Source: Lasiosphaeria ovina (taxonomy: Eukaryota > Ascomycota > Sordariomycetes > Sordariales > Lasiosphaeriaceae). From it: a stretch of DNA of 64,000 nt. The stretch lies in assembly GCA_033439765.1 (NCBI GenBank), contig JAULSN010000009.1:1612001-1676000 (forward strand), written 5' to 3'. Positions 1 to 12,245 of this stretch are shown here, piece by piece. Each line of letters begins with the position of its first letter. Position 1 is the stretch's first letter. The notes beneath the pieces were generated by a model, which saw only the letters and a list, made by a program, of their open reading frames with translations, was not told the DNA's origin and made no database searches. Both the position numbers and the translations under genes were made by a program.

Positions 1-2522
1 GAGTTGGCCTTGGCGTGGTGCTGAGCAGTGAGTTTCTTGTTCCAATGTCAGTTCCGCCTACTCTGGTTGTTTTTTTGCCTTCCTACCAACAAAACCAAGA
101 GTATGAGGATTCGGTGCGAGATGCTCAGGGGGTTCAAGTCATGTGTTTAAACGCTCAAGAAGTGCAGTGAGGAGAGGTAGGTAAAGTTGGAGGCAGAAGT
201 CATATTTGTAAAGGTTGACTTCTCCGCAAACCAGGGAATACGGTGGGACATCGATGTTGGAGACGGGCCTGTGATGACGAGGGCTAAGCATGTTGTTGCC
301 GACCGGCATGTTTTGTAAAGTCTAAGCTCGTGGAGTTAGGGACTGGTGGCGTTTGCGTTGACGGCGTGCTTCTGGTTCCCGCAGATGGAACCAGGTTTTC
401 CCTAGCTGTCCGTACGTACTAGTAGTTGGTCTTGCTTGGTATCTGTCTGTAAGTTGGTATGGGGAAAGTGGGAAAGACGTTTTGAAACGCACCAGTTGAA
501 GTAGCTCCTTCCCCATTCTGCCTTAGACACGGAGCGTGGTGCTGATCGCCGCCACAAGCTGCAGCCCATCGGCTCTTTGGCTCTAACGCAGCTAGTAGTC
601 GGCTGTAAGTGCGTGGTCGATCCCGAGACATATACATATCGACGTTGACATATTGTCCACTGCTGGTGTCCTGCTTGCCTATGCGATATTAAGATTAAAG
701 TTGGTCACGAAAGAAAGAAAAGCCAATACCCGGCGGAAGCACAAGCCCAACATAAAAGGTTCTCGGATCCGGCTGGCTACAGCTGGCGCATCATATGCCG
801 GCCGCTCCGCTCCACACACCAACGGCCCGGAGCCGTCAAGGTTCGGCACAACCATAGATTTGCCGATGCCAGGTACACCAAGACTCAGGCCGTGCCGTGG
901 TGTCAAGCTAAATCGGCCGGCCTGAGTACAAATAGAACAAGAATGCTGCAATTGACGAAAGGGGTCTTCCTTGCACACACCTTCTAGTCATCACCCAAAT
1001 CGAAGACATCAACCACATACATTCCATCGCCCTGCTTGGTTGCCCATGTATACGATGCCCATCTCTCTCTCCAGACTTGGACTTGGTCTTGACCTCCACC
1101 TCTCGCAGCAAACATACCAATCCCTCACGTTCACACCGACTTGATTTGTTCTCGCGCAATCTATTTGGCTTCACATGTCGCCAAACCCCCTCCTGCTCGG
1201 CCGCATGACTTCATCCGCGTCGAAACACAAGCAGGCAGCGCTTCGGTCCCCACCTCTTCTAGCTCCGGACTACCTGGCTTGCTACCTACCTCCTTACCTA
1301 GCAACCAAGGCGTCAGTCACTGTGTGGGGAATAGCAATGTGCCAGTTTTTTAAGGTAGGGCCGAAGCAGAACGGAACCCACAACTGGGTGCCCGGCTTAC
1401 CTACCAGCTTGCTTCATCGCTCCCAAGTCTCCCGTCAGATCCATCGAGACTAATACCTGCCCACTGCGTATGCAAATACAGCGAGTTTATGCCTGCTCCT
1501 GCGTCCGCTACATCTCCATGGGCTGGTGTGAGAAGTACACCAGGACAGAGAAGCGGTGCACGCCAGAGATTGTCCAGAAGGAGGAATTCGAGTAATTAGA
1601 ATACGCTCTTTTTCTCTTCGTCGTTTTGCGAGGGGTTGTTTTTTTCTAACTTCAGGCAGACATGACAAGGTCTGTGGTAATTGCCGGCCGCCGAATACGT
1701 CAACGGCTTAGGAGAGCCTGATCCAGAGGCCAAGGAGGGAGCAATAATCCGTAGTCCACTCAGCAATGCAGACGTTTTTTTGGTTGCTCAGGCACCTAGG
1801 CGGTATGTACGGAGTTATGGGATGGGATGGGATGTACACGGACGACGAGGTAGATGGAGGGCCGACTTCCAGGTTGTCCGGGGGGGGGGGGGGGAGGATC
1901 TAGTGTGTTTCCCAGATCCACGCAACGCAGCTTGGCTGCATTAGCTGCATCTGAGATTTGTCGGCTCCGCGGAGTGGAGCAATAGCCCGCACCACCTGCC
2001 ACCTCGCCGCCTCTGATTCGCTGTGCTGAGAGGAGGGGTTCACAGCAACCTGGACCACCTGAACGGCTCGAAACTGTAACTCTTTCAGCGTTGTCCATGC
2101 CTCCTAGCTTGGGGGACTCTCTCATACGGCCGAGCAAGCAGTACCTAGCAGCAGCGGCAGCACGTAACGACGGTAGGGGATATGGTTTAGACGGACTGGA
2201 GTGCTACGGTTTCAGGCTGAATTTCTCGACCGACAGTATCCTGGCCGTAGCCTCTATGCGAATGGCACGCCAAAAAGCTTAATTTATTAGCGAAGGGAAC
2301 CCAGGATATCGTTGTCGAATTAGAGTTTCTTGCTTCCGTGGTATCCTGCTTCTGGGCCTTTTGCCACGACTCCTTTTCACGCCGAGAGCATGGCCGAAGC
2401 GAGACGAGGTGGGCATTTTTGGGGGGTCGTCTAGATTCCCCACCATTTCGCTCTTCTCCTCGTTTCCCTCTCTCTCTCTCTCTCTCCCTCCGCTGAGGTG
2501 CTTTCCAGTGCTCTACATAGTG
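1..2522. other. Gene-poor region, no supported gene
   Basis: All open frames here are short (about 115 codons or fewer), overlap on both strands and show no recognisable domain. There is a run of more than ten G near 1879 and a CT-rich patch near 2467. I see no RNA gene and no transposase motif. Confidence 0.5.
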
Positions 2523-2524
2523 TA

Positions 2525-2806
2525 CGGAGGCTCGGGCCAAAAAAAAAGGGTCACCCTGCCCAGTGGCCAGGATTCGGACTCATACGGTGCCAGCTCGTTT
2601 GCCAGGTGCCGTTATTCACCCACAGATGCGTTCAACCTCGTTAAACCCCCCTGTAATAGCGCTGAAGATAGTTATCTTCTTGCACTGTGAAAGATTGGCT
2701 TGTTGACCAGGCAGCTGGCGAGTCCAATCCAACCCCTTTTATGACGTGTGGCGTTCTGGACCTTGCACTGGGGAGGGTGACCCTTTTTTTTTGGCCCGAG
2801 CCTCCG
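2525..2806. mobile_element. Short non-autonomous inverted-repeat element (MITE)
   Basis: A 282-bp segment ends in imperfect inverted repeats of about 43 bp. The first 34 bp of both ends match, starting CGGAGGCTCGGGCC, then nine A, then GGGTCACCCT, and similarity continues to CCCAGTG. Both ends are bordered by TA (2523-2524 and 2807-2808), consistent with a TA target-site duplication as made by Tc1/mariner and pogo transposases. There is no coding capacity inside. The ends differ from those of the Fot1-like element 450 bp away, so that element did not obviously mobilise it. Confidence 0.8.
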
Positions 2807-3552
2807 TAGTGCCTACAGCAAAAGTGGTGAGGTACGAGACCATCCATTGGCAAAGAAGTAGCCCGGTAAGGCAGGTAGATGCTATAAGGTACCTACTTAG
2901 ACGAGGCACCATCCGCCATCGCTGTTGGCCTTACTTGGGACCAGGGCTCAAACGCGGGCTACCTACCATCCCGACGTCTTGTGCCACAGCTATTGCTGTC
3001 TGTCTGTCTGTCTGTCCTGGTAGTTAAGCCGCATATTCCGTACATCCTCCACTGTTCTCCAACCTGCGGGACAGATTGCAACGACAGGGAGGAAGGGCAG
3101 AATGCGCTTGCTGCTGTTGCTACTACCGTTACTCATCCACAGCTTCGCGCGCAAACCAGCGGCCAAGATCGGCTTGCTCCTGTTGTGGGTCTTTCGGGGT
3201 TCGGGGATGCTTCTCAAAATCGCACCCACATTTTGGTTCATCAGTGTCAAGACCGGGGATCTACCATACCCCACCCCCCAACGGATCACCCTAGCAGCGG
3301 ATCACCTTTTTACACCAAAACACCACATATTTGAACAACTACAACGTAGTCAATTGTGAAGTTATTCACAAGCAGAGAATTGAAATAGTTAGGTAATTGC
3401 ATGTAGTTTAATTTTAATGTGGATTTGTTAGCCCACAGGCCCTACTTTTTTCGCTGCATCGCTGTGAATAAACTCAAAATTGACTCCAAATTAGCTTCCT
3501 TACATTCTTTCCCCCCTACCTTTAAGTGTAAATAACTTCTTATACAACCACG

Positions 3553-4490
3553 ATGTCTCAATATACTGAAGATATTATGGTCAATGCGTTCCTAGACGTC
3601 ACGAACAACAAGCTTTCTATTCGTTAATCGGCTCACAAGCATGGAGTTCCCTATACAACGCTCAACAGGCGGCTCAACGGCGTCCCTACCAGAGAAGAGG
3701 TTCTACAGGAACAACAGAAGCTCAAAGAGCCTCAAGAAAAGCGATTAATTGAGTGGATCGTCAATCAGGAAAGACTGAGCTTTGCACCGAGCTACTCAAC
3801 AGTGGCTAGTATAGCTATAAAGCTCTGTCAACTTGCAGGGGAACCAGGCCCTGTAGGAAAGAACCGTATTTCCAGCTTCTAAGCCCGATATCCCGACATC
3901 CAAGCCAAAGTAGGCAAGAGAATGGAAGCCGCTTATTTTAACGGGTTCACTCCCAAAGCCGTCAACTGGTATTTTGATATCAGGGAGAAAGAATATAACT
4001 GGATCAGGCCGGAGCTCACCTTCAACGTCGATAAGGCCGGCATTATGGCGGGCTTTGGTAAGATATAACATCTATTATATGCCATCCATTACTCATACTA
4101 TATAGGGCTTGATTCATTAGTCCTAGGGACCTTAGAGACGAAGAAAGCATACCTAAAAAGCGACCAAGGTCGTGGCTGGTCCACCATAATCGAATACATC
4201 AGTACTAGGGGTCTTACCCTTAATCCAGGCATTATTTTTAAGGGAAAAGAACTTCAAACATCCTAGTTTAAATAGGAGATGTAGAAGATCTGCAATTGGC
4301 GCTTTGTTACTATAGAAAAGGGGTGGACTAATAACAAAATAGCAATCTCTTAGCTTGAGGATATTTTTATTCTACAAACTAACAAGCTCCTGAACTACGT
4401 ATATAAGGCTCGCCTTATTATTCTTGATGGCCACGGTAACCACACAACTATAAGAGATAAGTCCCTTATACTCTTTAGTCTAGTTATCTC

Positions 4491-4526
<36 letters not shown>

Positions 4527-5281
4527 ACGACTTCATGACGATATACGGCATGAACAATATATATCTCTACTTCCTACCGGCCCACACCTCTCACGGCTTG
4601 CAGCCTCTCGATAACGGGCCTATTAACTCTATTAAAGCCCTTTATAGACGTGAACTAGCTAAGTTGGCTAGTCTGACCGATGCAGCACCTGTTAACAAGA
4701 TCAACTTTATTCGTTACTATAAGGTAGCCAGGGAGGAAGTATTAATAGAAAGAACCATCAAATCGTTATTCAGAACCACTAGAAACTGGCCTATCAATAG
4801 GCAAAAGGCCCTAAACCACCCAGAGATTCAGCAAGATAGAGCGAGGACTCCTGAGAAGGTTGTTAGCTTAGGGACCCCTAATACACCGAGTACAGGGCGT
4901 CAAATCCGGGATTTTAGCAAAGAAAGTAGTCCCCGGACTAGATGGAAGTTTCAGAAGGCTGCTAATGCCGTCGAGAAGCTTCAGATCGAATTGGTTCTCA
5001 AGAAAAACCGCATTGAAGCCCTTGAGGCTGAATTGGAACGCCTAAGGCCAAAGAAACGAAGGAAAATTCCGAACCCAAATAAGCGGTTCATGGACCTCAG
5101 TACTATATTATTAGGTGGTGAGGTTCCTGTGGAGCTCCAGATTGAGCCTCAAGCAGAGCCGCAACCTGAAGAGATTGAAGATGAAGTTGACGACGAAGAT
5201 GACGACGATGACGAGATTCCGGCAGCGCGAAGGACCCGATCTGGCCGTGAAACACGCAGGCCAGCTCGCTACGATAATTGA
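3553..5281 (+). pseudogene. Fot1/pogo-like DDE transposase, broken by stop codons
   Basis: Reading from the ATG at 3553 gives an N-terminal Psq/CENP-B-type DNA-binding region (LNRRLNGVPTREE and following), then a DDE_1 catalytic region. Visible catalytic parts are the first Asp in FNVDKAGIMAGFG, the second in IILDGHGNHTT and the third in LQPLDNGPINSIK. A short intron is likely at 4058-4105 (GTAAGA..TATAG, phase 1). In-frame stops lie at 3625 (TAA), 3880 (TAA), 4264, 4273 and 4282 (TAG), and an (AT)n tract with frame loss lies near 4496-4523. The longest intact piece is 4535-5281, which ends in an acidic tail. The stops fit CAA, CAG or TGG having mutated, as RIP does. The protein cannot be made from this copy. 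Confidence 0.9.
4496..4523. repeat. (AT)n microsatellite inside the transposase pseudogene
   Basis: An uninterrupted alternating AT tract of about 28 bp interrupts the reading frame between the second and third catalytic aspartates of the Fot1-like transposase. Confidence 0.9.
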
Positions 5282-5425
5282 ACATTTAACTAGCTACATT
5301 TTGCTGTATTTTGCTTGCGAATAGCTTCAAAATTGACTATGCAGTCGTTGTTCAAAGTTGTAGTGTTTTGGTGCAAAAAGGTGATCCCGGTGCTAGGGTG
5401 ATCCGTTGGGGGGTGGGGTATGGTA

Positions 5426-8400
5426 CTTTCCAAAACGCTCTCGTCTCTGACTTCGAGGAGATATCCTTCTAGGAAATGCCCTTCATTCATACCCTTGACC
5501 GGCACAACATCAACAAATATCCCGTCGGCTCTTTCTTTGCCGCGGCCGACGGTTCAAAGCCAGAACTCTCCACTCACTCCGATAGCATTACGAGGGCAGA
5601 CGATGGCCCAGGAACCGTGCGGGCTGCAGCTTGACGCCTGCGACCCCAGAGCTGCGTCCGGCTAGTTCTCTGGAGCTGCTGCCTCGTGATACTCGAGAGC
5701 TGCAGTCGCTTGGTGCTCCGAAGATGCTACATCAGTTGACGCTGAAGTCTCGCTGTGGAGACAATGCCGCCAGGGAATTAACCGCCGGCGGCAGGGTTTC
5801 TCGTGATCATGTTGAGAATCGGACTGGAAAGCCATGGTGTGTGCGCTTCACGTTCTTTTTTCTACAAGACCAATCTTCGTCGCTGCCTACCCAACTTCCA
5901 TTGTTACAGCAGCAAACCGCACAACCGATGCTGTAGCGAGCAGCATCGAAACGACCCACGAGTGGGAGAGCCTGGGCGGATGCTAGTGAGACAGGGAAGA
6001 CTGGAAATGTAAGCGCGTTGCTGCGATTTTTTTGGTCATCCACCGTCTACCGGCGTCTAATGTTTCGTACGCCATCACGTCTCCTTCTTAGTTTTCCCAG
6101 GGTTTCGGCACAGAGCACAAGAGGCAGAGAAAGAGTCAAATCAGCTTTGAAGGCAGTGCCAGCAGGCAATAAGCCACAGAAAACGAGCGAAGGGCCAGGA
6201 TGTGGGACATCGAAGGCGGCCCTTGAGCTAGCAGCGTCCGCAAGGTTGGATGTCCAGTGTCCCAAGAACCCATAGTACATCATTCGACCACGTCGTGGGC
6301 GCAGGTGACCGTGTCCTTAGCGGGAACCACCTAAATTACACCGATTTTGATTAGTTCCATCCAAGCAAGCGATTCTTATGTCTTTATTCACAGCATTTGG
6401 TCCTGGGAGATGTTCTAAACGCCTTGGATGTTTCAGGAAACGCATTGGAGACCGAGATCGAGGGCCTCCGTGGAGAGTTTAATACCAAATCTTGCTCAAG
6501 ACGGTTTGTTTCTCACATTTCACGCGATCCCTCGCGCCTGTTTATACTTTGCCAGCTGGATACCGAAGATAGCATAGACCCCTGAGCAAGATCTCTATCC
6601 GAATTCAGGACCAAGCCAGGCCTACATTGACCAGGGGGGTCGGGGGATGCCAGAGCCGACGAGGACAAAGCCCATGTCCAAAGGCCTTTCACTCAGCGAC
6701 AGCCGGCCGGCATACAACCTGAACTCAATCAGTCTTTCAGCCAAACCATTTCGGGACCATGCCGGCGGTCCCGCTCGAGGTCACGTCACGATCCCCGCTG
6801 ATCGGCGGGGGGTTTTTGCCGGCCCAGGAGGAAGTACGTAAGTTGGGTCCGTTGGGTGGAAGGGGTGAGGTGGATGGTCTTTCGAAGGGGAGACTGCCCC
6901 AGCTTAAGCGTGATGCCTTTAGCAACGAGTGGCACGCCAGGCCAGCACCCGCAGCGTTAACGCTCCTGCCCCTGCCCAACCGCTCGTCGCTGCGCTGCAT
7001 GCGGGCTGCAAAGCACTTGAAGGTCTCCAGCCTGGGTAGGCAGCTCGACAAAATTTTGCCAGTGCAAATTCCCACACGGGCATTTGGCTTTCAGTGTGAA
7101 CAGTCTTTTGGAGCATGGAGGGGAGCATGGAGGGGAGCATGGAGGGGAGCCAAGAGGGTGGACTCCACGAGCTTCGGAATGAGAATTCGGCCTTGAGGTC
7201 CTTCGGCGTCAGGGGGACTTCCCATGGTTCAAGGCAACCGCCCTCTGTCCACTGTCGAGATATATGTTACCCGGGACCAGAGTTCTCTAGGCGTGGGACA
7301 AGGTCTGCCAGAATGAGAGCATAATTAGTGGTCTGGGGTGGGTTGGGGGGTCATGATAGTGTGATCATGGCGATAACGGAAAATTCCGCTTCCTCCTCAT
7401 TCCACATAGCACTGTGATGGGTTGCCACCACTTGGCAAGTGGCAGATACCAGGTTACCCGGTGCGGAGGATGTCGAGAAGTGATGAGTGGGAGGTGGTGG
7501 ACGCAAGATGCCTCAGTTATCCAAAGCTGGGTTGCAGTGCGGTATTGACTATCCGTACCCGTGCCTGGTCAGAGAACATCGGTTCGGCGCATCTACACGC
7601 TGCAGAGGGCAAAATAGAAGGGCGGAAACATCTCGACCAATCCGGTCTTGTCTCGCATAGCTGAGGAAGAAAATTTGGAGTGTTCGCTCGACTTTACATG
7701 ACGGCGTTGACTTGTCAGGCTCCGTAGGGGAGCTGTGATCTGCTGCCCGCCCAAGAGTGCCTTCCTTTCCCGTCTCATCTAAACGACCGGCCCAGAAGGA
7801 CGGAGAGAAACTCCTCGAAGCCTCCCAGATCGCCGAAGAAGCACGAGGCGTGCGGAAAGATGGACGGGATGAAGAGAGAAGGTAAAATTGGCTGCCTTAA
7901 CCTGGGCTCCTTCCATACCGTAGTCGGGGCGGGCGCTTCCTACGCCGCTGAGGTAACTAACCACGTCATCTATTTAGCGATGGCTACGCGCAGCCAGCGA
8001 CGCGTTGCCAACCATACGGGTGCGCTCAGCGGCTTTTACTAAATGCGACGGAACTTGGTAATGGGCTTGGGTACATGCGGCGCTGGCGCAGATTTTAGTG
8101 TTAGTTGGAGGTGTCGAGGCTCCAGTGTACTCAACATCCGCGAAGGAGATCAGCCCTCTCGTCCTCGAAGTCCCGCTGCCGTTCTAACCCCGCATGCCCA
8201 AGATCAATACTACACAAGATGCTCGGGAGTTCTTGGGCGGCGACACCAACGAGTCCCAGACAGCTATCGCACACCCACGGCGCCGGGGGGACTGTTGACA
8301 CCAAGCAGGCGCTTCAAACTGGCCGAAGCACCGACACACACCACTCCTCCGCCAGCGGCCGCTCGGTGCCACCTCGCTCGTTCCTCAGCTCCTACACTTG

Positions 8401-11344
8401 GCTTTCGGGCGCTTGGACTCTAGTACAGTAGACAACGACCTAGTGCTCGGCGTGGATGTAGCATAGCGCTAGTTGCGCCTTCGTTTCGTGCTTATTTGCT
8501 AACTCGTGACCCTAAGAGAGCTGCGTCGAGCTTGAGAATCCAATCGGCTGCTGGAGCTCCCTTCTGAAGGGTGTAGGATTAGATATCTAGTGCGCCAAGG
8601 GGGGTTTGTCAATCGTGAAATGGAGATGAAGCTCCTGTGCAGAGCGTTCAGCCACCCAGCCACCTAGCCACCCAGCAACCGAAGTTGAGCCACAGTATCT
8701 CGAATTCACATGCAGAAACGGCCAGCAGTTTCCGCGTGCCGTAGCTACCGGCGTATCCGTTTCGAACATCTTGTATTTTCTGTCGTCTCGATCCTTAGTA
8801 CCGTCGTCAGATCCTCGCTCTTAAACATGTAGAGGGGGATGCTCATCACGAAAAATCTCATCGAGCATCGCCTCGTCTTTGGCAGGTAGGATGGAGACAC
8901 CTGCGTCCTTGACCTGCAGGGTCTGCTAGCACAGGACCAGGTCCTGTGATGTAGGTGTCGGTGGCGCAGTCTGGCACGCATGAAAAGTACATGGCGGGCG
9001 CCGGCGACCTTCTGCACCACCCAGACGTGGCGGAATCACGAATAGGAGCTCGGCGAGGTCGAGGCCGCCGAGGGTGGGTGTCGAGGGCAGCGCGGGGCCA
9101 GGGAAGGCGGATTGAAGGGCGGTGCGGTGGAATTCCATATAGCCCACGAGAAGGGCAGTGGGCCTCCGAAAACGAGAGGACTGATCTCCTTCGCAGTATG
9201 GTGACGAGAAAGCTGAGGGCGAACCAGTCCGAGATGGCACGGCTGTGTTGGTTGTTGGGCGGGGGGGCGAGATTTCGGTTGTCGTGATGTCTGTTGGTGA
9301 TTTTCGTGGGGCTGCGGGCTGTTGAGACGCCCGTGGCTGCCCCTCGCGCCGACACTGCACCGCTCGCCCCGGAGCAATGTTGCCACCGCTAGGCCCAAAC
9401 GCCGGGTCGGCTACCTCCAAAGCCTCTTCGCTACACCGGGTCGCTCTCGTAGAAACACTGTCGCTGGCTCTTTGGCTCGTGCTGTACGAGTTGGGGCCGG
9501 TTCGTCGTCAGCACCGGCGGGAGCGAGGCAAGGCTGTCGAGGGAAGGTCGAGAGCGGAGAGGAACGAGAGGAGTGGCGTCGAGAGGAGTGGGAGGGTCGT
9601 AGAGGGGGTTGTTAAAGGCGGTGTTGAGGAGCTTGAGACAGGAAGCTCCATGTAGGCTGCCTCGGTCGAGGTGTGGGTGCGCAAAGGCGGCAAGCTTCTC
9701 CTGGAGGGCGGCCATCCGCCAAGTCGGTCGATCACCCTCCGCGGGGCAAGAGGCATCGTCGTTGTCGTTGCCGCTACTAGTGGCAGGCCGTCCCGCGGTA
9801 ACAGATGTAGAGTTCCACGGGCAGACTTGCGCCGCGAACGACGGCTCGTTGGTTGTACTAGCGTCGTCAGAGAGCGTCCGCCCCGGCTATAACCGTCTTC
9901 AACACAATCTTGTTAATCTGATAATCGGCCTACTGGCTTTGGCGTAGAAATTGATAGCTCAAGGACTAATGCAGGGCGAAGCTCAGCGTCGTGCTTCTCT
10001 GTCTTGCTATAGAGGCTGTACGGCGGTGGCGCGTTCCCTGGCACGAGGTCAGCCTCCAGCTGCCGTTCATGTTCGGCTTCGCGCCGGTCATCGTCACTGT
10101 GCAGCAAGGAGCGTTAGGGGTCTGCATTCGCAAATGGCCGCTACGTGGCTCAAAGCCATCGACACCCTTTCCCGGCCGGAACGCCGATGGGCGATTGGAA
10201 GTTCAGGACGTTGGGGTTTGGACTTCACGTCTCATTCGTGGCGGCTTTGAAGAAAACGAACGATGCTGGAGTAGCACCTGCGGGTTCCCCCCCAAGTGTC
10301 TTCTACCCGCTTCTTGTCCACCGGCGTACCGATTCGTAGCCGCGATGTTGTCTTTTAGTTCCCTGTTTCTTGAGTCGGGGTGCTTGGCCACTCTGCCCCG
10401 CGCAGCTGCGGCGAGAGGACGTGACCGTAACGCGCCCGAGGGCCGTTACTGCTCGCGATCGAAGGCCACCACTCGTTGGTGATGTAGGCCGCATCTAAGA
10501 CCACGTTGCTGCCCATGGTCGTCTGCGACAGACGCCTTGACAGGCCACCAATACCGGGCAACAACCGCAATACGGCCAAGAGGCTGTCGGTAGAGTCTTC
10601 TAGAGGTGGTGGGAATAACGTTCACACAGGGAGCGACTGGACGCCCTGTTCGGCAATATCCAAGAGGCGATCCGGAAAAGCGATCCTGATACAGGGTGCG
10701 GATCGAGGCGGTCGACGAGGACGCCGGCCGGAAGCGATGGGCGAGATTGACTTGACGAAAGACCTGTACAACATAGCGGTTAGCTAAATTAGTCATGAAA
10801 CGTGTTAAAGCTGCTCAAGCCCACCTTGATAGAGCTGGTAACTTTGATCGCACGTTCTGGTGTGGAAGAGGTTAAAACAGCAAAAAACGAGGTCCCAAAG
10901 AGTCCAGCCACGCCGAGCTGTGATTACGTCAGACACAGGTCACCCACGAGATTGCGGCGCAAGCAATCGGCAAGCCAGAAAACAAGAGCGAGTCTCCTGC
11001 GACTGTTAAAACGTCCCCGGCTACTGTAGGTACTGTACATCGGCGCCCAAGCGTTACAGCTCACCGCCCAGGAAAATACCACATTTTACAGCCAAAATTA
11101 CCGCATTCGCTCCCTGCACCGCTCCAAGCGCTAGCAACGAAATTATACTGCAATTGCACCTCGCCGTCGCCAACGTCAACATACCTCCAAATACGGTAAT
11201 TGAAGCTCAGGACCGTAGATTCGCTCAAATCGTTCAAATCTACAATAAAAAGCGAAGCTGACTTCGTTGATTCTGATTACGTAACGTGGCCAAAAATGCA
11301 ATAAAAACTGCAGGCCTGCTCACAACTACTCACAACTGACAGCC
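5426..11344. other. Gene-poor region with frame-hopping GC-rich stretches
   Basis: No complete gene is visible. Frames are short and overlap on both strands. Two minus-strand stretches, about 8850-9420 and 10300-10790, look codon-like but jump frame every few hundred bases, so they may be decayed genes; I recognise no family in them. A three-copy minisatellite sits at 7111-7150. A short Tyr/Phe-rich open frame on the plus strand at 5475-5630, just right of the Fot1 insertion, is also unrecognised. Confidence 0.4.
7111..7150. repeat. 12-bp tandem repeat, three copies
   Basis: The unit GAGCATGGAGGG is repeated three times in a row without change. It lies in no supported gene. Confidence 0.85.
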
Positions 11345-12245
11345 TTATTGATCCATGCCTTCCAATGCCCGGGTAGTCAGTTGCGGGACCCTTCCACTTC
11401 GTGTAGGCCGTACAACACGGCCCTCAGCCACTGCAGAGGCTGTAGGGCCACGTGATGTTGTGCCGCCCCGGCTAACACACTGCGTGCCTTGGTGTTGAGT
11501 ACTGCTTGTTGCCCGGCCAGCCCGGCTCCCTGGGTCAAGGTTGTTGACGGTACGGCGAGGAGGCTGCGCAGGCGCCTGGCTGAGCTCGTCGTCGTCGTCA
11601 AGGGTAACACCCTCCCACTGTGAGAGAGCCTGTCGAATGGAAGGCATGAGAACGGACTGCCTGCCCGGCTGAGTGGTCGGGCCCCGCGGAGCGTTCGGCT
11701 CGGCTGCAAAGACAGTAGTGTTGCGCGGCCTGCCCCGAAGGTGTTGAACTCTGTCAAAGTCCTGGTAACGCAGGTACTCGTCTTCATCAAGTAATGACCT
11801 TTCTAGGTACTAATATGGATGGAAATCAGCCTTCTGAAGCTCCAGAGTACCTGCCTTGTGACGTTCGAGAAGCTCGTGAGAGCAAGGAATGCCATACTGC
11901 GCCCGGAAACTACCGGTGCAAGGCTCGAGGGGTCTCGCGCGGTCTTCCAGTGCCGGTTGCATCTTTTGGCACTGTTAAACAACACGGTTGAGGGCTTCAT
12001 AACACACGTTGTAAGGAACCTCGCCTAGCCACTGCTTTCCTAGGTAATCGTAGCGAATGCGGTTCTGTTGATTGCGAGTCTCCTCATCAAAGGCTTCCTT
12101 CATGCCCTCCACCATGTTGAAGCTCTGTTGTACAGTCTGATCAACTAAACTGTTGCCGGTAACAACGTGTGACTTAAAGAGCGTGTTGACTGACTCAACT
12201 GGCGATGTGGATCGTTGGCCAAAGTTCTCTACCTTGTTGGTGTAA
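11345..12245 (-). pseudogene. Mutator-like (MULE/Hop-type) transposase, 3' remnant
   Basis: One continuous minus-strand frame, broken by two stops, gives the C-terminal third of a MULE-type transposase. It contains NFGQRSTSPVESVNTLFKSH (the region after the catalytic domain), then a CX-type zinc/SWIM-like stretch around YGIPCSHELLERH and DFHPY*YLERSLLDEDEYLR, then a low-complexity Arg/Pro/Ser tail ending ALEGMDQ. In-frame stops are TAA at 11975-11977 and TAG at 11810-11812. The second replaces the Trp expected in a conserved HPYWYLER-like motif, which is a G-to-A change of RIP type. The N-terminal DNA-binding and catalytic parts are missing, so this is a truncated relic. Confidence 0.72.

Larger units (their letters stand above)
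3264..5423 (+). mobile_element. Fot1/pogo-type DNA transposon, complete but inactive
   Basis: A 2,160-bp element is bounded by inverted repeats of about 80 bp. Both ends start CCATACCCCACCCCCCAAC and continue with GGATCACC, an A-rich stretch and a CAAAACAC block, with scattered mismatches. TA dinucleotides flank it at 3262-3263 and 5424-5425, the TA target duplication expected of pogo-like elements. The interior holds one decayed transposase gene, described separately. Length and organisation match Fot1-class elements of ascomycetes. The interior is AT-rich compared with the flanks, which fits RIP. Confidence 0.93.
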
